The notes under the pieces: model-generated
Told to the model about the DNA's origin: nothing
Seen by the model: the letters and a program-made list of their open reading frames with translations, nothing else
Database searches by the model: none
Origin: Alcanivorax sp. DP30
Lineage (GTDB): Bacteria; Pseudomonadota; Gammaproteobacteria; Pseudomonadales; Alcanivoracaceae
Assembly (NCBI RefSeq): GCF_009882945.1
Contig: NZ_WTUY01000004.1
Span: 923,676-957,167 of the forward strand
Reading direction: 5' to 3'
DNA: 33,492 bases
Position numbers and translations under genes: made by a program
In this document: in pieces, positions 26,201 through 32,551 of the stretch
How positions within the stretch are numbered: position 1 is the stretch's first letter
Layout of the letters: every line of letters starts with the position of its first letter

Positions 26201-27419
26201 CGCCGAGCGGGAACGGGCCGCGCCGGACTCCCGCACCGAGCGCCTGCGTCAGCAGCTGGAGAGCAAGAACCGTCTGCGCGAAACCCTGCTGGCGCGGATG
26301 GAAACGGAACACTTCGGGCTTTACCAGATGCTCAAGCTGGACCCCCGTGAAGTGGCCGCCATGCATGAGCGGCTCAGTGAGGAACAGGCGTTGGTGCAGT
26401 ACCTGCCCACGCCGGAGAAGTTGTTGATCCAGCTGGTCACCCGCGAGGGGGCCCAGATCCGCGAAGTGGCAGTGAGCAATGCTGACCTGGAAATGGTCAG
26501 CCAGCTGGTGGTACGCAATCTGCGTTACCGGGCCAGCCATCTGGGGGAAGGGGACCGGGGGTTGTCTTCTGCGGGTGGCCAGAGCCAGGCGGTGGATGGG
26601 GCACAGCTGGATGAACATCTGGCCTGGCTGTACGACAAGCTGCTGCGGCCGGTGGAGCGGGAGCTGGCGGGCAAGCCGCAGGTGCTGGTGACGCCGGTGG
26701 GTGCACTGACCTATCTGCCGTTCCCGGCGTTGCTGCGTCAGCAGGGCGAGCAGAAGGAGTACGCTGCCGAACGTTTCAATCTCGGCGTGATTCCGTCCAT
26801 GTATCACTTGAGTCTGGTGCTGCAACAGAACGCGTCTTACAGCGATGGGCTGACTCTGGTGGCCGATCCGGATGGCAGCCTGCCGGGGGCCCGTCAGGAA
26901 GTCAGCCGGATTGCTGCCGAGTCGCTGGTGACACCGACGGTGCTGGAAGGGACTGCTGCCACCTATGGCAATCTGTCCGGGGCGGTGCGTGAGGCGCGGG
27001 TGGTGCATCTGGCTACCCATGGCAATCTGGATCCGGCGGTGCCGGCGGACAGCTACCTGTTGCTCGCCAACAATTACCGCCTTAATGTTATCGACATTGC
27101 TGCACTGAAGCTGGACCAGACTGATCTGGTGGTATTGTCGGCCTGTGAAACCGGCATCGGCAAACCGGGTCTGGAGTACGCCACTCTGGCGCGGGCCTTT
27201 GCCCTGGCCAGTGTGCCCACGGTGGTGGCGTCGTACTGGAAGGTGGATGACGGGGCCACCGCCAATCTGATGGAACAGTTTTACGGTAATCTGAGGGACA
27301 ATCCGCAGGGGAATTACCTGAGCGCCATGAGCGAGGCGCAGCGGGCGCTGATCCGGCAAGGGGGGCGCTACGCCGATCCGGCCGCCTGGGCGGCATTTAC
27401 CCTGTTTGGAAAACCCTGA
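20250..27419 (+). CDS. Giant exported multidomain protein with C-terminal CHAT protease
   Basis: The product is 2389 residues. It has a signal peptide (about 1-35, cut after VAQA), so it is probably periplasmic. Domains in order: ankyrin repeats ~60-200 (TPLSLAIGRGDLEAVMMLVE); TPR-like helical repeats ~210-950 (YYPQALDAQMAAIARFP); a YD/RHS-like strand segment ~985-1075 (IALQYDDNDEISELTSPEGT); a Reg_prop-like beta-propeller ~1280-1915 (LWLGTARGLLAV, GLPSPRINAL, VWAGTARGLVRL); a coiled coil ~1945-2020; and CHAT ~2040-2389. The CHAT His/Cys dyad is intact: H2257 (HLATHGN) and C2299 (LSACETG), followed by the family block ARAFALASVPTVVASYWKVD. CHAT domains are caspase-like peptidases. A dedicated terminator follows and the caspase gene has its own promoter copy, so the two form parallel units of one regulon. 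Substrate unknown. Confidence 0.9.
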   Translation: MHSSYLRRAFCGQARVMLLGVVAGSLSLATVAQAADPLKSVLATGDHDALEQLLEAEPGRAASLLESGRTPLSLAIGRGDLEAVMMLVEAGADVSALNADGSTPLQQSILSGQGAITGYLLKEGGARPVPSGGGQTALHWSVQAGDAELTERFLKMGFRPLDQDAKGQTPLEVAISWGRFALLDELLDQVEAPASAPVDTLTFDDDRIRYWSALYWAGREAELMASLEADLLSASPQPFAPYIWSGVWRRQDRLDAAYQAAAPDLRAALGKVPAMLIALDTDPAAALEAFPADAGYQPGDIYALVDLSIFARDNRDYPAFFSYMETAIRLAPDHWQLAWMIESMAALDYPGMRQRLAAFAEEPAVKDSLTGDYIRAVVPHYGWKSSDRLVFIDRFLAKHPQDSRALVARSLALQNNGYYPQALDAQMAAIARFPFYAGRSDSMAMLMETGQQARAQRVATGLADWYGRDNRDARGARYYVAALLDDGNYGAARQALDKALEQFPEDGRLWMEKARLELQDDHPDQALAAASKGFPLIDIPTDSHLDTLLKAYRKSGDRRGAVAAFEQHRGEIDGVTATLFETVLGDLDTLADRQGYQQLLTEARAAYPRDLTLLMRAARQDWEQGNKSRAIALLEEAVPANGGSQTLLDQLHDYQVAVRGEAAGRQLARQAVTDRPWEKASWQLAQRSGLKTAPAMWEEAVSAAPTETFACEALVSHYVDTREWDKAHGWARDCLQRLSAQSDGGRLSARQSMLLYDAWVYENQTRKQRVPRDEIAAAQTRFAEFLEGRGHYMDYLRYSEALCLAKQDKVCAAQALAGRSQYQRDDTAHFHYLVARYSSELGANKTFGYGARMLERNPYDIRIVNSFLHKHLLWGGSPIVALKAINDANARGLDVERSWERKALGQLGDSLSEFEQYTVAGKRPGVSLRYVNWFEAARRSALEADGTRVFYKLDGEMPGVEILLPSGEQVMRQDHPVFGRPVYFSRGATFLKLGYTPSGQLASIEDSSGAAIALQYDDNDEISELTSPEGTLQFAYNDFGKPERIVEVGIGELDVTYDENGEILSVDSEAGHEMALRITRSFQSLLGMVNQVKQIHDVKRLPSLDVDDPALDALRAEYEETEYQSGDEQKAALKLAEHLLEHVGDSADYVGEAESLLYGVIMTAQQHQDSKRFVKRGAQAVGMLHQLYRQVRPHGLPEMSFNDWSGAYSWLRSAELEKSSSTLRKTLAAINEAPLKLLRDAHRLQRSDFSNTAYWKRYGDKELFGEVLAGAEKNQVLLRENGDVVVATSQGLSVLHEGYWHWYGFDPRSQQLSETVSPQSLDERSQILSLTETEDGVLWLGTARGLLAVAGDYQGAIKRWSVAQGLPSPRINALGQRGDQVWAGTARGLVRLQYGDSQVMMVSVAGDKPIDQVYRLPGRDEALLYRSDNQVWLLASGKTTSLGRGNDLAFEMTRMRVYRLDNDQVFAHGLTDEEGAWALLDEEPQWVGGPNDLLMSKRVHELSVWDLGDGQEALVVNTDQAINVLQGNYFEALPLPFADQRGGLQVGARESWSDDRGVVLISEEGVYTRLETGAAQLHAGRVHDLLVSDALDAVFMAMGDHILMLGNGSAVEEVQYFSSARARHLVEDAAGNLITHDGSTVLRFKPGTDQAQELFSARPTVDEEGWGGGIADMLVDSRGTLWVVSGSSLFRYEKEQLTEFNYLIDSKAFPSRSPLLAGVHETLDGVIEVVASDESHLSHQGVELSGGLLRWSGKGFENVGTPANWFVTGYTALDERTALVGTNRGFARELAGENSWETRQSFPELNDPSYLAVQEKNRMFWLGGEGRRFKNENSWLFPTAGGVVLYHGGTWLYPDRLNQLLPEDQGLGQYGGRTVHAVAVAANGRVYVGTDLGLLVYESRGVASLLNDNQLGQLAFRDGDTSQQQALSDIFLPALSREGKDTEQGELLQRYQAMQAQIRELEEKVNRGAVPMMASKGADNRPSDAERERAAPDSRTERLRQQLESKNRLRETLLARMETEHFGLYQMLKLDPREVAAMHERLSEEQALVQYLPTPEKLLIQLVTREGAQIREVAVSNADLEMVSQLVVRNLRYRASHLGEGDRGLSSAGGQSQAVDGAQLDEHLAWLYDKLLRPVERELAGKPQVLVTPVGALTYLPFPALLRQQGEQKEYAAERFNLGVIPSMYHLSLVLQQNASYSDGLTLVADPDGSLPGARQEVSRIAAESLVTPTVLEGTAATYGNLSGAVREARVVHLATHGNLDPAVPADSYLLLANNYRLNVIDIAALKLDQTDLVVLSACETGIGKPGLEYATLARAFALASVPTVVASYWKVDDGATANLMEQFYGNLRDNPQGNYLSAMSEAQRALIRQGGRYADPAAWAAFTLFGKP

Positions 27420-27438
27420 TCAGCGATGCTGATTTTTT
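27419..27438 (+). terminator. Terminator after the CHAT gene
   Basis: ATCAGC-GAT-GCTGAT followed by TTTTT, beginning within the stop codon. The stem is short (6 bp), so termination may be partial. Confidence 0.7.
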
Positions 27439-27447
27439 CCGTTTTCC

Positions 27448-27481
27448 GGCTGTCGAAAAATCACCGTCCGACCGTCTCAGC
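27448..27481 (+). promoter_or_regulatory. Putative ECF-sigma promoter of the caspase gene
   Basis: GGCTGTCGAA (27448-27457), 12 nt, GACCGTCTCAGC (27470-27481): 21 of 22 block positions match the motif at 20180-20213, with identical spacing, while the 12-nt spacers differ. It lies just after the CHAT terminator and 43 nt before the ATG. Confidence 0.72.
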
Positions 27482-27524
27482 AAAATGAGCGGCGGCGAAA
27501 TGCAATGAACGGATACGTCTCAAT

Positions 27525-29618
27525 ATGAAGAAGCGCATCATGGATAACAGCAGAAGCAGAAAACCACGGCCGTGGACGCGCTGGTGTGCGGGGGTGATGC
27601 TGGTACTGGGTACGATCAGCAGCTCCCAGGCGCTGGCCACCAAGCGCGCCCTGCTGGTGGGGGTGGCGGATTATCCCAACCTGCCGCCGTCGCTGCAGCT
27701 GGACGGTCCGGCCCATGATGCGGAAATCGTGGAAGCCATTTTGCGCCAGCGTGGATTCCATGAAGACAATATCGAGCAATTGCTCACTGCCGAGGGCAAG
27801 ACCTTGCCGACGCGTGCCAATATTCTGGCCGCCCTGGACCGCCTGGCTGAATCCGCCAGCGATGATGACTTCTACTATCTGCATTTTGCCGGCCATGGCA
27901 GCCGCCAACCGGCCAAGGCCACCGATAACAACGAAACGGATGGCCTGGATGAGATTTTTTTGCCGACGGATGCGGCGGGTTGGGACAGCTACATTGGTTC
28001 GGTGAAGAACGCCATTCTGGATGACGAAATCGCCAGCTACATTGATCGCATTCGTGATAAGGGCGCCGATGTCTGGGTGGTGTTCGACAGCTGCCATTCC
28101 GGCACCATGACTCGCGGTGCCGCAGCCATGCCGGAGGTGAAGTACCGCCGTGTGGACAGTGCAGTCCTTGGCATCCCCGATGGTCCGCTGATCAACCGCC
28201 CGGAAGGGGCGGGCGCCATGGAATCCGAAACCCGATCCCGGGGTTTTCTGAAAGGCATGTTTGGCGGTGGCGATGAGGGTGAGAAAAAAGCGGAAGGCCG
28301 CGGAGAGCTGATTGCCTTCTCCGCAGCCCAGAGCGCCGAGACCACCCCGGAAATGAAACTGCCCCGTGGTGCGCCGGACCGTCGTTTCCATGGCCTGTTC
28401 ACCTACACCCTGATGGATGTGATGGGGGCCAACCCGCAATTGAGTTATCAGCAGTTGGCGCAACAGGTGTTGTCCCGTTATCAAAGCCTGCCGTGGCAGG
28501 CCACCCAGCCGCTGTTCAGTGCCAGTGACATGAATCGCCCGGTGTTCAATGACGACACCCCGGCGGAGCAGAGCTACTTTGCCACCTTCAAGAACGGCAA
28601 GCTGGATATTCAGGCCGGCTCCCTGTCGCTGCTGAGCAGCGGCGCCACCGTGACCGTGTTTGATTCGCCGGTGGCGAAAGCCGGGGATGCGCTGGGCACG
28701 GTGACTCTGGAAGGCGCCACACCGGTGCGCAGCTGGGCAACCCCGGATGAAAAGCAAAGCAAGGACTGGCCGGCCACACTGTACGTGACGCTGGATACGC
28801 CAGTGGTGATCACCGAGGTGAAGGTGGCGCTGTTGCCTGCAGCGTCCCTGTCCGAGAAACGCCGCAAGCGTTTGCAGGCGTGGCTGGAAGAGATCGAGGA
28901 AGCCGGCATTGGCATCAAGGTCAGTGCGCTGGACTCGGCTGATATCCTGGTGAGCGAATTTGATGATCACCTGTGGTTCCTGCAGGCAGATCAGAGCCTG
29001 CCCTGTGATGAACAGGTGTTGAAGGAAGCGGCTCGCAAGTCCTGTGCTGAAACTCGCCTTCCGCAGCGATTGCTGAACGTGGCGCTGCCGGAAAATAACG
29101 GCCGCCAGCAGGCGGCGCTGCAAGGCGCGCTGATGAAAATTGCCAATGTGACCCGGCTGATGGCCAGCGTGCAGCATCTGCCTGGCGCTCAGCAGCAGCT
29201 CAAGGTAAGTTTCCGTATTGAGCAAGAGGGCAAGCAAAGCGATTTTCCGGTGAACAGTCAGCCGGTGCTCACCGAAGGCGATCGCATCCTGTTCAGTGTC
29301 ACCAACGAAGGCCGTCAGTCCCAGGATGTGAGTATCCTGTTCGTGGACAGCCAGTACGGGGTGACCCAGTTGTACCCGGATAGCGGCCAGCCGAATCGAC
29401 TGGATGGCGGTGAGTCCCTGAACTTCGAATGGGATGTGAATGTGGAGACCGTGGGCATGGAGCATCTGCTGGTCAGCAGCCAGCCCGGTACCGGGGTGAA
29501 TACCAACCTGGGCTATCTCCAGCAGGCCCCGCTGAATGTGACGACCCGCGGGCTCGGCAGCAGCAAGCCGCCGCAGTCATCCGGATTGAATCTTTTTACC
29601 TGGCAGGTCAGCCGTTAA
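27525..29618 (+). CDS. Exported caspase-family (metacaspase-like) protease with DUF4384-like C-terminus
   Basis: The product is 697 residues. A basic N-region and hydrophobic stretch (MVLVLGTISSS-like, about 22-40, predicted cut after QALA) indicate export. The peptidase C14 domain spans ~40-290: ALLVGVADYPNLPPSLQLDG then PAHDAEIVEAIL, the catalytic H124 in HFAGHGSR and C190 in VFDSCHSGTM. LIAFSAAQSAETTPE and GLFTYTLMD are also typical. The last ~140 residues (from about 560: RIEQEGKQSDFP ... ILFSVTNEGRQSQDVSILF) resemble DUF4384, often attached to bacterial caspases and secreted kinases. Bacterial metacaspase relatives usually cut after Arg or Lys. It follows the CHAT gene and precedes a small secreted Cys peptide by 62 bp, with which it is likely co-transcribed. 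An alternative start is the ATG at 27540. Confidence 0.9.
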   Translation: MKKRIMDNSRSRKPRPWTRWCAGVMLVLGTISSSQALATKRALLVGVADYPNLPPSLQLDGPAHDAEIVEAILRQRGFHEDNIEQLLTAEGKTLPTRANILAALDRLAESASDDDFYYLHFAGHGSRQPAKATDNNETDGLDEIFLPTDAAGWDSYIGSVKNAILDDEIASYIDRIRDKGADVWVVFDSCHSGTMTRGAAAMPEVKYRRVDSAVLGIPDGPLINRPEGAGAMESETRSRGFLKGMFGGGDEGEKKAEGRGELIAFSAAQSAETTPEMKLPRGAPDRRFHGLFTYTLMDVMGANPQLSYQQLAQQVLSRYQSLPWQATQPLFSASDMNRPVFNDDTPAEQSYFATFKNGKLDIQAGSLSLLSSGATVTVFDSPVAKAGDALGTVTLEGATPVRSWATPDEKQSKDWPATLYVTLDTPVVITEVKVALLPAASLSEKRRKRLQAWLEEIEEAGIGIKVSALDSADILVSEFDDHLWFLQADQSLPCDEQVLKEAARKSCAETRLPQRLLNVALPENNGRQQAALQGALMKIANVTRLMASVQHLPGAQQQLKVSFRIEQEGKQSDFPVNSQPVLTEGDRILFSVTNEGRQSQDVSILFVDSQYGVTQLYPDSGQPNRLDGGESLNFEWDVNVETVGMEHLLVSSQPGTGVNTNLGYLQQAPLNVTTRGLGSSKPPQSSGLNLFTWQVSR

Positions 29619-29680
29619 GGCGGGCCGCCAACTACTAACTCGTAATGAGTAAACAGCAACTAGAGAAGGAAGATATAACT

Positions 29681-29980
29681 ATGAAACTGATTTCCAATAT
29701 CATGCTGGCTTTTGTTATCGCTTTGTCTGCGGTATCAATCGCCCATGCCAAGGATCAAACTCCTGCAGAAATGCGTGCGGAAGCGGCCAAGTTGTACGCT
29801 CAGGCGGATGAGCTGACAGAGAAAGCGGTCAAAATGGAGGCAGAGCAGGCCAGTGAGGTCAAATCCCGAGGCAATGAAGTGAAACTTCGAGGCTATGGTT
29901 CTTCCTCCTGTGTGAGCGATTGTATTATGTACACTGATACTAATCTTTACTCCTGCCGTCGGGCTTGTGGTTCTTACTAA
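29681..29980 (+). CDS. Small secreted peptide with helical stalk and twin CX3C motif
   Basis: The product is 99 residues. I chose ATG 29681 because AGAAGGAAG lies just upstream and it begins with a signal peptide (MKLISNIMLAFVIALSAVS, cut after AHA, ~23). Residues 27-58 form a charged amphipathic helix (AEMRAEAAKLYAQADELTEK). Residues 59-72 contain a heptad duplication, EVKSRGN-EVKLRGY. The C-terminus has C77, C81, C92 and C96 (CVSDC ... CRRAC), which could form a two-disulfide helical hairpin. No family recognised. It lies 62 bp after the caspase gene and before a strong terminator, so it is probably the last gene of that unit. Effector, substrate or structural peptide are all possible. Confidence 0.82.
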   Translation: MKLISNIMLAFVIALSAVSIAHAKDQTPAEMRAEAAKLYAQADELTEKAVKMEAEQASEVKSRGNEVKLRGYGSSSCVSDCIMYTDTNLYSCRRACGSY

Positions 29981-30026
29981 GCAAGTCCGGATCATCGTCG
30001 GCACCTGATGCGTGGTGTCGAAAGAA

Positions 30027-30055
30027 AAGGCCGCTATTGATAGCGGCCTTTTTTG
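30027..30055. terminator. Bidirectional terminator between convergent units
   Basis: AAGGCCGCTA-TTGA-TAGCGGCCTT is a perfect 10-bp stem with A-rich and T-rich flanks, so it can serve both the plus-strand caspase/peptide unit and the minus-strand sigma operon. Confidence 0.93.
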
Positions 30056-30109
30056 TTCGCGTGTTATGCATCAAGCAAGATGCAAAAAATAAAAACGGCA
30101 GGGCTGCAT

Positions 30110-30171
30110 TGTGGGAGCCTGCTTGCACGCCAATAGCCTCTTCTCCGTTCGCGTGCAGGCACGCTCCCACA
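30110..30171. repeat. REP doublet (BIME-like)
   Basis: TGTGGGAGCCTGCTTGCACG... (30110-30133) and its inverted partner (30148-30171, ending CACGCTCCCACA) form a near-perfect pair of the class seen at 5253-5324 and 11837-11905. A single outer arm, AATCCGCGATGAA, follows at 30217-30229; the opposite outer arm is missing. Confidence 0.85.
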
Positions 30172-30264
30172 GCAGAAAAAGAAAGGATGGGCAGGGTTTC
30201 CCGTCTGTTTCCTTGCAATCCGCGATGAATGTTCTATGCGTTTGAAGCGTGTTTTTCTCGAGGG

Positions 30265-31062
30265 CTATGGCGCCAGGCGTTGCTGGAGTGCGGTGATCTG
30301 TGCGGCAATATCGTCACAGGTGATGGCGTCCGGCAAAGCCGCAAAACCGTCAATGTCGGCTGGCCGGGAAATCTGATCCAGATTGTCCGGTTCGCTGGTG
30401 CAGACGGCATCGCTGATCAACAGCCAGCGACCCCACTCGTGGCGGGGTGTCGCCTGGTCGGCAAACTGGTTGCGGTAAACCTCGTTGGCCATATCGAGCT
30501 GGGCCTTGCCGATACCGGCAAAGCTGGTATGCATGTCCAGGGACTGCTGGCCCGCGTACACGCCGGCGAGAATTTCCGTGATGTCATCGTCCATGGGCAC
30601 CGGCAGGGCGCGCATGTTGGGTTGCTCATCCAGATAGAGGGCCAGTTCGGGGGAGAATTGCTGGTAAGCCTGATCCAGGCTGAGCATGTCGGTGCCGGGT
30701 TTCAGCACCAGCCAGCCGGCAAACAATGCCGCGGCCGCGGCGCTGATGCCGCCGGCGGGTTGCCACCAGGGGCGCCGTCGGGTGCCCGCGCTGGCAATGC
30801 TGGTGACGTTGCTGTCCGTCTTGTGCGCGATCCACAGATCGTGATTTGCCAGCAGCTGTTGCCAGCGTTGATAGAGATCGGGATCGTGAGCCAGGTGACT
30901 GATCACCTCACTGCGCCGTTCCTCGTTCAGCATGTTATCCAGCAGGGCGGCCAGGTCTTCATCGTCCGGGGGCGTGCCCTGAAGCGCGGGACGCTGTGTC
31001 AGCGCCAGGGCAATGCGGCTCAGGTATTCGTCCTGGCGATGGCTGGATGTGTTGGATGTCAT
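30265..31062 (-). CDS. Anti-sigma-factor-like single-pass membrane protein
   Basis: The product is 265 residues. The cytoplasmic N-terminal part (~1-98) contains PDDEDLAALLDNMLNEERRS then EVISHLAHDPDLYQRWQQLL, which resembles the helical anti-sigma domain in which a short acidic 'L..ml..e' helix precedes 'hla.dp.l...w..l', but it lacks the zinc-binding HCC set. One membrane helix follows a basic RRRPWW stop (about 103-121, ISAAAAALFAGWLVL). The ~140-residue C-terminal domain should be periplasmic, with two Cys that may form a disulfide. It sits 61 bp downstream of the sigma gene in the same orientation, the classic ECF sigma/anti-sigma order. Exact family not recognised. Confidence 0.75.
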   Translation of the reverse strand: MTSNTSSHRQDEYLSRIALALTQRPALQGTPPDDEDLAALLDNMLNEERRSEVISHLAHDPDLYQRWQQLLANHDLWIAHKTDSNVTSIASAGTRRRPWWQPAGGISAAAAALFAGWLVLKPGTDMLSLDQAYQQFSPELALYLDEQPNMRALPVPMDDDITEILAGVYAGQQSLDMHTSFAGIGKAQLDMANEVYRNQFADQATPRHEWGRWLLISDAVCTSEPDNLDQISRPADIDGFAALPDAITCDDIAAQITALQQRLAP

Positions 31063-31123
31063 AGTCGTTTACCCCTGACTACTGAGATGGACAGATGCCC
31101 AGGATGAACGAAGGAAGAGGGAA

Positions 31124-31945
31124 TCATTGCCAGCCCTCCGGGAGGAGCTGCCGGGACAGCAGAACGTCACGGATATGGGCAACGGCCCGTTGTGCCAGCC
31201 TGGCAGGCTGGTGGGCTGGCAGGTTGAGGCTGCGGGCAATGGCGCTGAATTTGAGGCCGTCCACATAGGCCATGCGCAGTATCAGTCGTTGTTCGTCGGT
31301 AAGGCTGATGGCGGCTTGCAGGGCAGAAAGGGTGTCCGGCTCCTGCCATGCGGAGGCGGGCACGTCCTGCTCTTCCAGTACCAGCTGGTGAAGCAGCAGC
31401 AGTAAGGGTTCCAGGCCCTGATCGCTGTGATCGTCTTCATCCCCATGGCCGGATTCCTGATGATAGTCCTCCAGCGGAACGTCGCCGGTCTGCTGGCCAC
31501 ACCAGGGGAGTCGGGCCTTGATGGTTTTCACCATGTCGGTGAGGGTGTGGCTGTCACGCAGGGTTTCGTCCTTGCCGGCCAGCCGTTCGATGGCCACGGG
31601 CACGGGTTGTCGTTCCAGACAGATAAATTTCCACAGGGTCAACCAGGTGTCACCCAGTTGTTGCAGCCAGGCGGGGGGACGAATGCGGCCGAATTTCTTG
31701 CGCGCATATTCTTCCACCAGATTGCTGCACAGGGTGTAGAGAAAGGTTTCCGGGCGGGATTTGCCGGTGAACTTGCGGCATTGCGTCCAGTCATCCGCAG
31801 ACAGATGTTCAAGCACATAGTCACTGGCGATTTCGGCATCCGCAGTGTGGCCGAAGCGGCGTTCGCACAATGCCCGAATGCGCCCCTGTGTCTGTTCGCT
31901 GAACACAATGGCGGGCCAGTCGATCTTCACGGCTGTCGTTTCCAC
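31124..31945 (-). CDS. ECF-type RNA polymerase sigma factor, divergent
   Basis: The product is 273 residues, larger than a usual ECF factor (~180-200). A region-2-like part is seen at ~40-95 (DAEIASDYVLEHLSADDWTQ then FTGKSRPETFLYTLCSNLVE, EYARKKFGRIRPPAWL). A sigma-70 region 4 helix-turn-helix is at ~205-260 (LQAAISLTDEQRLILRMAYV then DGLKFSAIARSLNL). The two are joined by an unusually long acidic linker (~150-200, GHGDEDDHSDQG). The start is a GTG at 31945; a second in-frame GTG at 31930 is also possible. The neighbouring anti-sigma-like gene and the paired promoter motifs at 20180 and 27448 suggest it controls the CHAT and caspase genes. Those links are inferred from position and motif shape. 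Confidence 0.8.
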   Translation of the reverse strand: METTAVKIDWPAIVFSEQTQGRIRALCERRFGHTADAEIASDYVLEHLSADDWTQCRKFTGKSRPETFLYTLCSNLVEEYARKKFGRIRPPAWLQQLGDTWLTLWKFICLERQPVPVAIERLAGKDETLRDSHTLTDMVKTIKARLPWCGQQTGDVPLEDYHQESGHGDEDDHSDQGLEPLLLLLHQLVLEEQDVPASAWQEPDTLSALQAAISLTDEQRLILRMAYVDGLKFSAIARSLNLPAHQPARLAQRAVAHIRDVLLSRQLLPEGWQ

Positions 31946-32030
31946 GGCTGACTGAGTAACGGCCCTTCTCCCCGAGGGTTATCCAAGACTGTGATTCAAG
32001 CACAAACCGGGGGCACAGAAAACACAGTGA

Positions 32031-32420
32031 TTACTGAACGTCCTCTTCTGTCTTGGCGGGGCTGCTTTCGTGGGTGTACCTGAGGGAGGTGTCGCCAAGC
32101 ACTTCGCAGGCCTGCAAGATCCTGGCTTCCACAAGGACTTCATCCCCTGGCAGCAAGTCGATCTCCACGTCGCCGGTTTTTTTGCTGTCTCCCTGAATGT
32201 GCAGCTTGCCGGATTCACTGTTGATCAGTGTGGTGCCGTGCCGGGAGCGGCTGGCGCGCAGCAGATAGGTGAGGGTGTTGTAGGTGCCCGTGCAGCTGAC
32301 CTCCAGCTGGAAACGATGACTGGCCGCGATGGCACTGTGGTGAATTGCCAGCTGACAGTCCTGTGCGCGAGCATTCAGTGTGCAGAGCAACAGCACAAAA
32401 AGGGTGAGCGACTTGATCAT
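32031..32420 (-). CDS. Small secreted beta-rich protein, unknown (possibly CsgH/CsgC-like)
   Basis: The product is 129 residues. A signal peptide (MIKSLTLFVLLLCTLNARAQ, cut ~19) is followed by a beta-rich domain with three Cys (DCQLAI, EVSCTG, LQACEV). The pattern YLLRASRSRHG...SGKLHI then VEIDLLPGDEVLVEARI is loosely like the CsgC/CsgH immunoglobulin-like chaperones of amyloid secretion, but the match is by eye and weak. It is 85 bp upstream of the sigma gene and on the same strand, so it may head the sigma operon and act in the envelope branch of the system. Confidence 0.65.
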   Translation of the reverse strand: MIKSLTLFVLLLCTLNARAQDCQLAIHHSAIAASHRFQLEVSCTGTYNTLTYLLRASRSRHGTTLINSESGKLHIQGDSKKTGDVEIDLLPGDEVLVEARILQACEVLGDTSLRYTHESSPAKTEEDVQ

Positions 32421-32551
32421 GGTGTGAGGTTGTCGGGGGCCTGTGATCCGGGGAGTGTACGCCGCGGGGCTGGTATCCCCAAGCGCTGGCGACAGTGTGC
32501 ATTAGTGGTTAGTGTGGAAGTTATCGGTAATCAGCAGGGCGGTGACGATTG

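Noticed and set aside
27477-29465. Long minus-strand open frame (662 codons) opposite the caspase gene
   Set aside because: The plus-strand caspase has clear motifs and a signal peptide. The antisense frame is rich in His, Arg and Gln and has no family features, as expected from high-GC codon bias. The same applies to the frames opposite gcvPA, gcvPB and the lipoproteins.
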